Assembly (NCBI GenBank): GCA_029582165.1
Contig: CM055876.1
Location: forward strand, 28,093,317-28,157,316
From: Portulaca oleracea
Lineage: Eukaryota > Streptophyta > Magnoliopsida > Caryophyllales > Portulacaceae
Length of the DNA: 64,000 nt
Reading direction: 5' to 3'
A model generated the notes under the pieces. The model was not told where the DNA came from and searched no databases. It worked only from the letters and a program-made list of their open reading frames with translations. The position numbers and the translations under genes were made by a program. Shown here piece by piece: positions 36,178 to 48,290 of the stretch. Numbering within the stretch: position 1 is the first letter of the stretch; every line of letters starts with the position of its first letter.

Positions 36178-36195
36178 TGGCGACTCCACTGGGGA
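36178..36195 (+). promoter_or_regulatory. Primer binding site, tRNA-Arg type
   Basis: TGGCGACTCCACTGGGGA, two bases after the 5' LTR. This is the sequence commonly found behind the 5' LTR of plant Ogre/Tat elements. Confidence 0.8.
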
Positions 36196-37947
36196 CTTAC
36201 TTTAAGAGGTTAAAACTTGAAAAATCGGTTTTTTTAAATATTTGAGTAGAAACGAGAAATTAACTCTTTTAGTTTTTATTATTTAGTAGGCATTTTTGCA
36301 TACGGGCCTACTCTTCGATTTTTTTAAATAGGAAAGAACCAAAGGGTACCGTTTAGGTTTCTAACCCTAAATTTCCCTTTCGGGTAAAGTGCGTTTATGA
36401 CTTCGAGGAAATGAATTCCACATTTCAGGAAGATCATAACCTTTTCCCACTTATGAATTACTCCAAAATTTTAGGGATTATGAATTTACATTTTCCCTTA
36501 AATTTTGTGAGAAACACACGATCCGTATTACTATGAACTCCATAGAATTTACGGCCCGTGCGAGACATGAGCATAGAAGCCTTTAGGAAACTTACCCTAA
36601 ACGTCGAACCTAGAACCATAGTTAGGATTGTAACACCCATTTGTATGCTATGTGCATTTATTTTTTCGTTTTGTGTTTTTCGTCGAAAAAATAACATGCT
36701 GATTATGTGCTAGTTGTACATTTCATTGTAAAGTGAGTCAGTCCAATACTTGGATTTCCCTCAAACAATACTTTAGTTTGGGTAATATTCAAACGAGATT
36801 AAAGTAGGCCCAAAAGACCTCTCTTAGGCTCAAGTCAAGGAGGCTTGACTAAGCTTGAGATTCATGTTTGACTTCACTCAACCGTAAATAATGTTTGACC
36901 CCAAAGGCATTCCTCCGGTCATTAACTAAATCTGAGTCCATTAGAATTTTAATGTTGATTTGATTTTATGATGACTTGATGTACATAACATTATTCTAGG
37001 TTAAGAGTCTTCATACAAGCCCAACCCAAAAAAAAAATCAGATCATGGAGACTTCAAGCTTTTCACCAGCTCCAACAACTCTTCTTGATACTCACTGATT
37101 GAATGTGACACCATGTCCATCATATTCTTACTCTTCACCTTTTATCAGAACCAAGGTTAACAAAGAGAAGAGGGGTTAACTCCAAGAACTTACTTGGGGT
37201 TAGGCAAAAGGAGAGGCCAATCAAATCAAACCAAGGATTAACAAAGAGAAGAGGGGTTAACTCCAAGAACTCACTTGGGGTTAGGCAAAAGGAGAGGCTA
37301 ATCAAATCAAATAAATAAAATGAAGAAGGGATTGCAAACTTGAACACCCACAAGTTGGGCAAAAGGAGAGGTAAATGAAGAAGGGATCGCAAACTACACT
37401 AGAGGTGAAGATGGCATGATTCGTATACAGAACTCCCAATGTTGTACATTTTCAAATTTAAGTATGCGGCACATTGTAATTTCAGAGTCAGTTGAGATAT
37501 ATCCTAAGTAGATTGTAATGTTTTCATCTTAGTTGCATTCAATAAAGATGAAACCTTTTATAATTATGACTTTTGTCTTCCCCGACCCTTCATTTGCTTC
37601 TAAACTGTTAAGGAAAGAATCTTGTGCTTGCATTCCTGATTTGAATTGAAGAGCCCACTCACCCATGTGACCATCCAAATCTGACATATCCATTTGTTCA
37701 CACCTTTCATTCCATCTCACATCTCGATCACACCTTCATTTTATTTATTTTTTCTTTTGTGTCCTATCCCGAGTCCAATGTTAATGGAGAGAAGAGAAGT
37801 TAACTTCACCGCCAAAGCGAAGTTAGGCAAAAGGAAAGACAAATTTCATTAAAAAAAATAAAATACGAGGTTGACATGAACACCTACATGTTGGGCAAAA
37901 GGAGAGGTAAATGAGTAAAAATTAAGAGGAGAGAAGTTAACATGAAC
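36196..37947 (+). other. Ogre/Tat-like internal sequence, 5' part
   Basis: About 1.75 kb with no coding frame of substance. From 37140 a phrase containing TTAGGCAAAAGGAGAGG repeats several times at 60-100 bp spacing, and again near 37815-37915, 42955 and 43688, so the element has its own dispersed internal repeat. Confidence 0.55.
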
Positions 37948-38965
37948 ACTCACTACAAAAAATTAGCCTTTTACCAACAGTTCAGTATCAACAGATTCTT
38001 TTCTGTTGGTAAAAGTGCCGTTGTACCAACAGATAAACGTTCTGTTGTATTGTAAATATTTTACCATCAACAACAACTGTATCTGTTGGTAATATAATGG
38101 TTTTACCAACATATATAAATTACCTGTTGGTAATAGTTATATATATTACCAACATTTTGAGCATGTTGTCGGTATTAACCAAGGCAAAGACTAGAAGTTT
38201 TTCTTAAAATTTTGAAAAGTTGGTAGAGGAATTGAATCTAATCCAAGAACCCTTCCTTCCCCAAAAAAAAAAGAAAAAGAACCCTAAATCTTATCCCTCT
38301 GCTGCTCCTTCCCGATTTCTTCCCTCCCACTCTCCCACTCTCAAATGTCAACTTCCAGTAACTCCCAAGTCTCAGCCTGCCTCCCTCAGTCCCTGCCATT
38401 TTCGTCATCCTCAACGCTTCATCTGCGGCTCTGTGCTCAACCCATTTCTATGGCTTTGCGCTCTCATCTTTGTCCGCGGTGGACCTCCGATCTCCCTCCA
38501 TCGATAACTCAGATCGACTCACGCACGGTGGCGCGACGCTCAGATCGACGGCTCAACCCTCCATCTCTAGCCCATTGACGAAGACTCACGCCTGCTCATT
38601 CTCTTACATGGCTTGTTGCTTCACTAGGTTTGCAATTCTTTTGCTCATTTACTTGTTTTTGGTAAATCTAGTGTAGTATAGTTGTGCTACTTTTACTGTT
38701 TTGATTATAGATGTTAGACATATTTATCTACTCAATGATTCGGGTTTTGTTGATTGTAGTACTGTATCGGTACTTTTAAGTATTGTTGTTTGAATTTTGG
38801 AATGTAAATGGTTCAATGAAGGTGTTGCCTTAAGCTTCGATACTTGGAAAACTCCTTGGCTCTTCTGATTACAAGAGCATTCAACAATATCCAAAGGCTT
38901 TAGTGGTTCATGATGCCCTGATTGTCAGAGTTGAGTGTGCATCATCTTTACATTATTCTTAGTGC

Positions 38966-39372
38966 AGCACGAACAGGAAGAGTTCCTTGGAGAAGCACTG
39001 AGGAGACTAGCTCCCGATGCCATACATAGTCTTGTTTGCCATGGAGATGCTTCAGGTGACAATCACAACCCCTTTCACACGGCAGTTGCACGGGGCAATC
39101 AAGGCATAATGAAACTGCTTCTAGAATCCTATACCTTATTGCCATCCTCAGCAGGTTATAAGCGTCTTGAGCTGTGGACAAGAGACAGACGCCTTTGCAC
39201 ACGACTCTTTACTTGAGACACGGGCAGTGTTCAGTCTAGTTATTGGATGCTGGGGGTGTGAATTCCTGTGTAATGCGGTTGACAATTCTGGGAATAGCCA
39301 CTTTTCCTGGCAGTCAAGTATGGCTGCAGAGAAGCTGCTTTGAAGATCTTGGAGTCTAATCATTCGTGTCAA
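38966..39372 (+). pseudogene. Captured ankyrin-repeat gene fragment
   Basis: The frame after a possible acceptor at 38965 reads HEQEEFLGEALRRLAPDAIH and then NHNPFHTAVARGNQGIMKLL, a typical ankyrin helix pair (N-PLH-AV..G...IVKLLLE). Beyond a stop at 39214-39216 and another acceptor-like CTGGCAG (39309-39315), KYGCREAALKILESN adds a second ankyrin-like half repeat. The source may be an ACD6-like or other ankyrin protein. It is broken and cannot encode a full protein. Confidence 0.55.
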
Positions 39373-39907
39373 GTATGGTGGTCATTATCTACTTCTCTAA
39401 GTCTAACCTTATCAAGGAGAGGTATGTTGAGCTTTTGAGTTTCAATTCCATGTCATGTTATGGTGTTGATTGGTGACAATTGGTGTCCGCTGCTTGTTGC
39501 AATCTACTTCTCTTTAGTGAATCACCCCCTCCCCCCTTTCTTAAATGTATTGCTTATACTAATCGTGATTGAATTTCTATGTATGATAGTATTTATATGT
39601 ATGGCCAGCACCTTAGATGAAATTGTGATTTGTGAAGTCCTTATTGAAAAGTTTGTTGCAAGTACGCTAATTTGCCAAGGTTTGTTGCAAGTATTGTTGA
39701 TGTGGTTATTCAATAATTCCATTTATATAAGTTTACCTTGAGAGTTGTAAGCACTGATATCACATTTCATGTGCTAAATATTATTTGAATGCATTGCTGA
39801 ACTATAAAAAAATATAATTTGCAGTCAATTAGCCTTCTTAGCTTGATGTAACTGCTGGAGAAGCCATTGTTGGATTTCGGAGTGTGTAGAGAATTCTGAG
39901 ATATTGG

Positions 39908-41576
39908 ATTTCGGGTGCTATCAAAGGAATACCCCACCCTAGCTTTCCATGCTAGCATCACTAAGCCTTTCGGAAAGGTAGACTTTTTATTTTTCAATTA
40001 TATTGAAACTTAGTGCATTTTTCCTGAGTTTGTGTTGCTGAAGGCAAACAATAAACACTTATTCAGTATGTCACCTCCCCTTAGCTTTGGCTGCATCCCC
40101 TTCCCAGTGCTCAAATAGGTCTGGTAGAGATTTTAATATACTATTTGGCAGACATTTGAAAACTTGTTTGTATTACATAGAGCATTAAGATACATGTTCT
40201 AGAGAGGCAAAGCCTCTTTGTTTCTTGGTCTTCCAATTGGATTTTCAAAGGTTTTCCAATGGGGTTTGTTTAGTGTCTAAACTGATTTTCGAAAGCCTAA
40301 TCTGGATCCCTCATATCGCATTTATACGTGTTTTCTGTGGGAGTTTGTTGTTGTTGCTGTTGTAGAGAGGCAAAACCATTTAGGATAGTATCTTGTGCTG
40401 TCATTATTTTTCTGATATGAGATTGAATCCAAGTCTTGTTTGCAAACTTCAAGTTGTTGATGGTTCATTGACTCTATGAAATGGGCCTCGTGCTTGTTGG
40501 TTTTCTGGTCATTGTGTAAGATGCATTGTGTATGCTTATTAGCTTTGTGTTGCATGTTCGTGACTTGCCAGTCTGAACTTGCAAAGCAATTGGGTTGTTG
40601 TACACTTGACAGTCCGTTACAACTTTGCTTTTTATTGTGCGAGTTTTTATTTTAGGCATACTGCATACGTAGTGCTCAGATTGACTCATCAAATAATTGG
40701 TCTTGTATTTGGTTTTCTAATTCAGTCCATTCGATTTGTTCTTCTGTAGTTGGTTGTAGAATCAACTATTGATATGCACCAAGTGCTTTGAGATAGTAAA
40801 TGAAAGGGTCATGATCTTGGAATATACTGTACTCTTTTATGTATCTTTAAAAGCCGCCTGATCTTTTCTTCTTTTTCACTGTTTTTTGCCAGGGTTCTCT
40901 TCTTTCTGTTTTGAGACAATTTGCTCGGATAAAAACTGACAAGCAAGCGATATCTGTGGGTTTTGTTGGCTATTCCAATGTTGGGAAGTCATCAGTCATC
41001 AATACTTTGCGTACTAAAAATGTAATGCTTATTTCCTGACTGGCCCCTTTTGAGAGCTTGTGATTATATTTTATGGGTTTTCTATTTTTGGCTAATTTAT
41101 GTCTTGTTCTATTTAGGTTTGCAAGGTTGCGCCTATACCAGGGAAGACTAAGGTTTGGCAGTATATTACTCTTACGAAGAGGATTTTCCTGATAGACTGC
41201 CATGGGGTTGTGTATCAGAATAATGACTCTGAGACAAATATTGTACTAAAGGATGTGGTAAGTACTATTGATTTTGTTAACCTGTAATTTTAGTTTATAT
41301 TTCATGCATCAATCAAGTTTGATTTCTTTTTGCGGTATCCTCCCTTAGCCTAGATCTTTAAAAGATGTGGTTCATCGTATGTTGCTTCTTTTTGTTGAGG
41401 CATAGCATAAGTTTAAATATTTCTCTGTGGTGTTAAATGGATTTGACTTATCAAGAAGCTGATTTCTAATTGCAGGTCCAAGTAGCCAATTTACAAGATG
41501 TTGTTAAGCACATTGGAGAAGTGCTAAAACGTGTGAAAAAGGAGCATCTAGAAAGAGCATACAAAATTAAGGATTG
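39908..41576 (+). pseudogene. NUG2: Captured NUG2/NOG2 (nucleolar GTP-binding protein 2) gene fragment
   Basis: Four consecutive exons keep their original order and GT-AG borders: about 39908-39977 (RVLSKEYPTLAFHASITKPF), 40893-41021 ([17 protein letters not shown] ... [15 protein letters not shown]), 41117-41257 ([19 protein letters not shown] ... [11 protein letters not shown]) and 41476-41576 (EHLERAYKIKDW). NUG2 is a circularly permuted nucleolar GTPase needed for 60S ribosome maturation. Here the G1 motif is GYSNVGKSS (usually GYPNVGKSS) and the G3 motif DCHGV (usually DCPGV), so the copy is decaying. The 5' exons and the G4/G5 part are absent. Confidence 0.85.
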
Positions 41577-41808
41577 GTATTGTTTTTTTCTTTTTGAAAA
41601 TTTAATGTGTGTGTTGTAGCTTATCGTATCAAATAGCTTTTTTGAAATGTTGTGTTTGTTGTCTATTCCCAAAGCCCCAGAATGCACACTTTTCCGGGCT
41701 TCTTGCAGTAACTTTTAGTAGATTGCCTGTTAATGATTTCTTGTGCTGTGTTTTGAGCTTTGTATTAGATGTATTTTGTGTATTAATGATTGTTCTTATT
41801 AATTACAG

Positions 41809-41934
41809 GAGTATATTCAAGGTATTAGGGCAGCCTACAAGAGGGACTTTACGATTAAAGACATGACGAAAAGGCAAATAGTTGTTGCCACCTATCTCAT
41901 TGATAAACTAGCACTGAGGGCTGGTAATGAGAAG
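41809..41934 (+). pseudogene. TOP1: Captured DNA topoisomerase I exon
   Basis: A 126-bp exon between TTACAG and GTAGAA encodes 42 residues ending VVATYLIDKLALRAGNEK, a hallmark of eukaryotic type IB topoisomerase, with RRQIAVATYLIDKLALRAGNEK as the usual form. It lies 232 bp after the last NUG2 exon on the same strand. If spliced to that exon the frame would shift and stop at about 41864, so no in-frame fusion protein is predicted. Confidence 0.85.
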
Positions 41935-42940
41935 GTAGAAACCCCTAAAACATTTTCAGTCTTCTTTCGTCATAACTGACTTAGTCTATATTGTGTGGGT
42001 CAGGTGATGTCCCCAATATGCTTATGAAGCCTTTTCGGATGTTCTGAAACATTCCTCTGAACAATTTCAACTCGAATTTCCAAGCATGATTTTGTATGTT
42101 AAAAAGGCATTGTGCTGGTATACATTTATTCGAGTCCTGATAGGCTAGAATCCATCATACCATGTATGTTGTCACAATTAAATTGAACTTTATTTGTTGC
42201 AAATTATTTATCTGCCTGAGTCTACAATGAATTATATAGCTCTTGAATTCTTCAACATTCATATCACCTTTTTAGCGTTGTGATAGAGAACCATTTAACC
42301 TGCTCTCTGATATATGTTGCCTTTCCTAGCAGACTTTGGAGCTCATTCAGCAGGAAAGGAGCAAATTGACGGCTAAAGTGACATTTCAGTTTTGACATTA
42401 TATATTTAGCAATTAGAGACATCCAATGAATACAATTGGAGATTTTCTGATATTGTAATTAAAACTAATTAGTTGTGTACAACATGTATAATATAATGTA
42501 ATAACATATTTATAGATGCATAAGACTATCGTCATTATTTCCAAGAAATATTTTTTTTTTATAAATTGCACCAATTGTATTACCAACAGATATATTTATT
42601 GGACAATGTTTTTAAAGTTTGGGGGGAAATGTATTACCAACATATAAAGTGTATGGGTAATATGTTTACCAACATTTAAAGATGTCGGTATATGTTACTT
42701 ATCCCCGACAGATATTAACTGTTGGTATAAAATTCTCAACACCAACAGAACAAAACGGTTGGCATTAATTAGCAATACCAACATATTACAATATCTGTTG
42801 GTAATACTTTTACAATCAGGTTTATTTCCAACAGGCTAGTGACAGATAATTATCTATTGGTAAAACCTTTTACCAACAGATATTGGACTTTTACCAACAG
42901 ATAAGCCATGTTGGTAAAAAAGCTTTTTTTTGTAGTGACT

Positions 42941-45385
42941 CATCCAACAGGTTAGGCAAAAGGAGAGAATTCAAATGAACAAGACCAATCGTCTCTAAAA
43001 GTGAATCTCACTATAAAATAAATCATGCAGCTCAAAAAGACATGCATAGGATAGGAGGCTTCTACCCCTTACCACTGACATCATCACCACCTTCAATTTC
43101 ACCAAGCCGCTTTACCTACATTATTATCTTCTCAAACCATCTTCTTAACCACCACGACCCGGTCATTCATTTTATGACCATCTCATCCCCAAATCCATCT
43201 AAGCCAACTAATATGTTGCGGATGACAAATATCATTGATAAGAGAAATATAGATTGAGGTAGTCGAGTTCAAAAAAAAAAAAGAAGCAAAAAAAAAGAGA
43301 AAAAAGAGAAAAGAAGAAAAGGCAAAAAAAATTTTAAAAAAAAGAAAAGAAAAGAAAAGAAAGAAGAAAGCAAGAATAAGAGGTATATGAGGCAATAGTC
43401 AGTTTACATAAGTCATCTGCACAAATCCCAAAACCTTCCTATGAAACCTTCACACCTACCCTTCCATTCAACCTTCCCACCTATCTAAAAGTCCTTCTTG
43501 AGGCATCAATCCTTAAAAGTTGCACCAATTGAACTACGATTGGTCTGATGCCACATTGGATACGTAGGAGAACCTCTTTGAGGTCCGGCCACTGCAATTC
43601 ACTTTAAAATAAATCTGTCATAAAGATTTTGGTCTTTGAGAGAGAGAATAAAGAGTGGCTAGCCCGAAAACCTCATCAAGCGGGCTAGGCAAAAGGAGAG
43701 GGAACCTTGGTCTTTAGGGACAATGAAAAACTCGTTTCGCCAAGCGCATCACTTTTCCCATCAGACTTGGATCATCCTTCATACCCAAACCTATCAAATT
43801 GCAACTCTTCCATAGCCCTTTGACCATCTCTTCCCTTATGAGATAAACCCATGAGACATGGTCTTCCATCCATAGACCATCTCATCTACCACCATCAGTT
43901 CGAACCTCTATCCATCGAACTACTCATCCTTTCATCTGATCACTACTCTCGCATAACCATCCATAGCCTCGTCTTGCCCACCATTGGGGCCTAACTACTC
44001 ACAAAACATATTTTCTATACCACCATTCTTATATTTTATATTTTCCATAATCCATCCTCCATTGTTCCTCACCCTGTGAGCTCTTCTTATTTGGTTATTA
44101 GTGCATGTATAAGTTTCATCAGTTAATCCTCGCTTTCAGAACACCTGGGTGAGGGATAACTCCTTTAGCAGAACAAGAAGCCAGTTGCATCAAAATAAGG
44201 GTTACTTGAAGACAACACCCTCCCAAGTCCATCTTCTGACTCGCCTGAAGATATTTATTTGTTCACTAGTACTGGGGGCTTGGTGTTCCTACCCAAATAA
44301 AAGAACTAAGAAATTAAGATAGAGTGAAGGCAAGGGAAATCAAGAGGGCTTGCCACTTGATCCTTCTTAATGCTTGGGGTTCCTAACCATGACATCGAGG
44401 TTGAGCATCCTACCCATCCCATCATGCAACTTAAGCAGGTCGAGTCTTCCATGGATATTATTTTTTGCAACATTACAACTGGGGGCTCACTCATCACTCA
44501 ATATTCGCATCATGGCAACTTACGAAGCAGTTCGACAAGATAACTCGTCATTTTCACTAATTTTGCCTTGTCCTGAAAAACACTTCAAAATCACCCTTGA
44601 CATTCAGAGTCTTTATTTACTTTTCCTTATTTCTTTTTTTTCTCGGGAAAGCGGGGGTTAATCATATTGCATGCATGCACAAAATCAATGTCCATTTTTT
44701 CTTAATTCATGTGCATTCTTTTTAAGGTCCTAGGAGCTTATATTGTTCATTTTAAGTCACGTTAGTTTTCATTTCAAGTCACTTTTTTTTCTTTCTTTTT
44801 CACTCCGAGTCATATTAATTGTTTCTCCTTCTTGAGTAACAAAAAAAAAAAAGAATCACATGCATCGCATAAACAAAAAAATTAAATAATAATAAAAAGA
44901 GTCACATCATGCATTATAATGTGAATATGTGCATATAACATTCGCTCATCAGGTCACTAAAGAGGTGTGCATTAGGTTACATTAAGAAGTCAAGCATATG
45001 AAACTCAAAGTCGTGCATGAGTATATAACTGGATCATAAGTCTCGAGTCTATGCATTACATGTAGAATAGCATACCAATTGCATGCATGTCATCATCGTG
45101 GTTGTCGCCGGGGGGCTGACAATTACCCACTCAGCAACCTTAATTGGCATGAAGAATTAGCTTATGAGAAAGTTTGGAAGACCCGACAACAACAAGGTCG
45201 TCGCCAGCAGATAGACACTGGGGGCTATGTGAGATGAAACCCAAATATTATCCAAGGATTAAGCTCGAAATCCTGACGAGAAAAATTAGAATGATGAGCA
45301 CCTAAAAACACTTTAGGTCTCTGAGATTTTGATTACACTCTCGAGGATTATAAAATCACCAGAATTCCATCATTAAGAACGAAAA
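42941..45385 (+). other. Ogre/Tat-like internal sequence, 3' part
   Basis: Non-coding. Contains a purine-rich block (43265-43380), the AGGCAAAAGGAGAG phrase, and repeated ACTGGGGGCT words at 44271, 44478 and 45219 that resemble the polypurine tract at 46289. Short open frames show no conserved domain. Confidence 0.5.
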
Positions 45386-45990
45386 CAGATATCGCATTTA
45401 TGTCATCTCCAGATAATGGATATCGCATCCGCTCGGACAACAGATATCGCATCTACGTCGTCTCTAGCAAAGGATATCGCATCCAAACCGACAATAGATA
45501 ATTGCATCTACGTCGTCTGCAACAAAGGATATCGCATCCACACCGACAATAGATATCGCATCTACGTCATCATCAACAAAGGATATCGCATCCACTCGGA
45601 CAACAGATATCGCATCTACGTCGTCTCCAGCAAAGGATATAGCATACGAACCGACAACAGATATCGCATCTACGTCGTCTCCAACAAAGGATATCGCATC
45701 CAAACCGACAATAGATAATTGCATCTACGTCGTCTGCGATAAAGGATATCGCATCGGCCTCGACAATAGATATCGCATCTACGTCATCATCAACAAAGGA
45801 TATCGCATCCACCCCGACAATAGATATCGCATCTACGTCGTCTTCTATCGCATCCACCCCGATAATAAATATCGCATCTACATCGTCTTTAGCAAAGGAT
45901 ATCGCATCTACCCTGACAACAGATATCGCATCTAGGTTGTCTCAAACAATGGATATCACATCCAACCCAACAACAGATATCACATCTACG
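45386..45990 (+). repeat. 54-bp tandem repeat array
   Basis: About ten head-to-tail units, each containing GGATATCGCATCC and AGATATCGCATCTACGTCGT, with periods of 54-56 bp. Each unit therefore has two half-units built on ATATCGCATC. Tandem arrays between the coding part and the 3' LTR are characteristic of Ogre/Tat elements. Open frames on both strands here are products of the repeat. Confidence 0.85.
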
Positions 45991-46299
45991 TCATCTCCAG
46001 CAAAGGAAAATCATCATCGACACCGGGAAAGACTGAAAATTCATCATCGATACCGGGAAAGACTAGAAAATAATCATCGATTAGGCGCATGATAGTTGCT
46101 TCCAAGCGTCGACAATCAACAAAGACGTAGGATATTGTTTCTGAATGTCAATCAGCTACAAGTCATACATGCGGCACATGACGTTTGCTTCCAAGTGCCA
46201 TCTAGCCTCGAGACTTCGCTCCCAAGGCATATCATTTTTAGCGTCATCAAACTACTTTGATCAGCGTCCTACTCGGGCTCAATCAAAGTGGGGGCTAAC

Positions 46300-47545
46300 T
46301 GTAGACGCTGAATTTTGTCGTAGTTCAACTTTGTAATTATCTAATTTATTTTGAGCATTTTTATTTTTTTAGGATTAAATGGCAAGTATTCTTGAAATGC
46401 ATAAATGATGAAAAACCAACAAAAAAACCCAAATAAATTTTCCTCTACAAAAAAGCCTTTCACATTAGCCCATTTTCATTTCTGGCCCATCCGTGTTCAA
46501 ATATTCCAAAAACTCAGCCCTTTGTTCATGTACCTGAGCCTTTTCTTTAAATTACCGACTTTCTGCCGACCTCTATGAGTTTCTTAATTTTGGGAGCTAA
46601 AACTACTCATTACAAGCTTTCCAACGACACTTGAATCAAGTTAATCGGAAGTCGAATGGGAAAGTTATGGTCGTTTGAAGTTAGGCAGCTCAAAATAACC
46701 CAACACGTTGGTCCGCAGTGGTTCACTTCCTTTCATTCCAACATACTGGGCCTTCTACTGATTAGACTAGCCCAGCTACCCCTCTCTATTTCATAACTCT
46801 AGTTTCCTCACTTCATTTCCCCTATAAATACAGCCTCACTCCCATCATTTTTCTTTACACCGAATCACCTAGTATCACCTAGGAGTATTGACACTAGTTG
46901 ATTTCTTCTTCCTCTTCTCCCTCTCTTCTTCTCCTTCTCCTCTCTTCATCATTTGCATACATCTATACTTGACATTATTTTTTGTCATTTTTATTTTCTT
47001 ATAATCACTTATACTATTGTAATCCTGATGGTAATATCAATTATGACTAATTTAAACCGGATTACTTGAGAAGATAACTTTAATTTCGTTCTTTATTTAT
47101 TTGTGTTTTGTTTATTGCTTTTATTTATTCATCGCATTTATTTGTTTTCGTACTTTAATTTTTCGCATGCATCTTAATAATTTAAATTAACCTAATTAAT
47201 TCTCCTCTTCTACTCTCTTCTTTAACGAACCGATTTGGTAGAGTCGGTTCTTTGAATGGGCGGATTCGAAGGTTTTTACTTTCGAATTCGTAACCTTACC
47301 CCCGGATCCGAATCTAATGGTTCGCGGTTTGCGGAGTTTAATTTGAGTTTATTAATTCTCACCAAAAATTAATTGGCGACTCTATAATTTGTTCAATTTG
47401 ATTCATTCACTTTCTTTTAGAGTTTTACCTTTTTATTCAAGATTGCATTTGAACATTTTGATTAATAAAAATTGAATTCAAATCACCTCTTTCGATTCGC
47501 CTAACATCGCGTAGGACACCAATGGAAGTTTTTCCGTGGTCCTAC
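46300..47545 (+). repeat. 3' LTR of the Ogre/Tat-like element
   Basis: 1246 bp, starts TGTAGACGCTG after the polypurine tract and ends ...GTGGTCCTAC. The interior differs from the 5' LTR at many sites, suggesting an old insertion. Confidence 0.8.
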
Positions 47546-47697
47546 TGATCACTAACCGCCGTCTTTGACTGTTGGGCGCCAAAACCTTGTTGGGGTTTTT
47601 GGTGCTCCAGTTATTTCAAGCGTTCATGTGTAAATTAACCATACGATTATGAAAAGCACCTTATAATTACTAGTCCAAAAATTAAGGTTACCCTGAA

Positions 47698-47990
47698 ATG
47701 AGTTTTAAAAAGGGGTACCAAAGAATAGTTTCCCCAAAAAATGGGATACCTCCGAGTAATTTGTTGAAATATAAAGCAGAAGTTGAGAACCAATTAGACC
47801 GAAAAATCAAGAGACTTAGATCTGATAGGGGTGGTGAATATAATTCAATTTCTTTGCCTGTTTTTTGTGAGAAAAATGATATTATTCATGAGATTATTGC
47901 CCCGTTATACACCACAATAGAATGTTATAGCTAAATGAAAGAACCACACCCTCAAAGAAATTGCGAACGATATGCTTGTGAGTTATAGTT
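47698..47990 (+). pseudogene. Ty1/copia integrase fragment, copy 1
   Basis: The frame reads VENQLDRKIKRLRSDRGGEY and FCEKNDIIHEIIAP, the second-Asp region of copia integrase, and after a stop and shift NHTLKEIANDMLVSY. The TPQQNG segment expected between them is deleted. No other copia domain is near. It lies between the Ogre/Tat 3' LTR and the Athila-type LTR; the 150 bp before it (47546-47697) is unassigned. Confidence 0.8.
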
Positions 47991-48290
47991 TATTTGATAA
48001 TGTGTGTGCACTGGGGAGCTGCGTTGACTACTGATTAGACTCATTTTTTAGCCTTATTTATGCCTCCATGCTTGGTCCTTCAGCTCGTTTTTCACGATAA
48101 TAATGCCACTTATATTATGCTTTTCCCCTGTTTTGTAGGCCCCGAGTGTGAGACCCAAAAGACTCGGGAAAAGAGCGAGATCCTTAGAGCGAGAGGCTGG
48201 CCCGGGACTCAAGGTTAGATGCCGAGATCATGGAAGAAGTCGGGAGCCGAGAGGAGTCAAAGAGGCCGAGACATCAAAGAAAACAGGGGG

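Larger units (their letters stand above)
37948..42940 (+). mobile_element. Non-autonomous CACTA (En/Spm) transposon carrying host gene fragments
   Basis: The element spans 37951-42937 (4987 bp) and is flanked by the 3-bp duplication ACT. The ends are CACTACAAAAAA..AGCC (left) and CACTACAAAAAAAAGC (inward from the right), followed on both sides by TTTTACCAACA. Subterminal regions (37965-38185 and 42575-42915) are filled with ACCAACAG/CTGTTGGT in both orientations, as expected for TNPA-type binding repeats. No TNPA or TNPD transposase is present. The interior (38220-42400) carries pieces of at least three host genes with introns, all on the plus strand. It lies inside the Ogre/Tat-like element and is therefore younger. 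Confidence 0.9.
34922..47545 (+). mobile_element. Large non-autonomous LTR element, Ogre/Tat-like, with nested CACTA
   Basis: Two LTRs of about 1.25 kb (34922-36175 and 46300-47545) enclose a 10.1-kb internal region. Immediately after the 5' LTR lies TGGCGACTCCACTGGGGA (36178-36195), a tRNA-Arg-type primer site used by Ogre/Tat elements. Before the 3' LTR lies the polypurine tract AAAGTGGGGGCTAAC (46285-46299). LTRs start TGTAG and the 5' copy ends CTACA. No gag, protease, RT or integrase was found, so it is a large retrotransposon derivative. Similar CTGGGGGCT words recur at several internal sites. Half of the interior is a later CACTA insertion. No convincing target duplication: GTATC at the left, TGATC at the right. 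Confidence 0.8.

Noticed and set aside
37951..42937. A functional chimeric ankyrin-NUG2-TOP1 protein
   Set aside because: The frames do not join (the TOP1 exon is out of phase after the NUG2 exon), the ankyrin part contains stops, and G-motif residues are altered.
45416..45857. Open frames of about 90-100 codons on both strands in the 54-bp array
   Set aside because: The unit length is a multiple of three, so frames stay open by periodicity; no protein similarity is recognisable.
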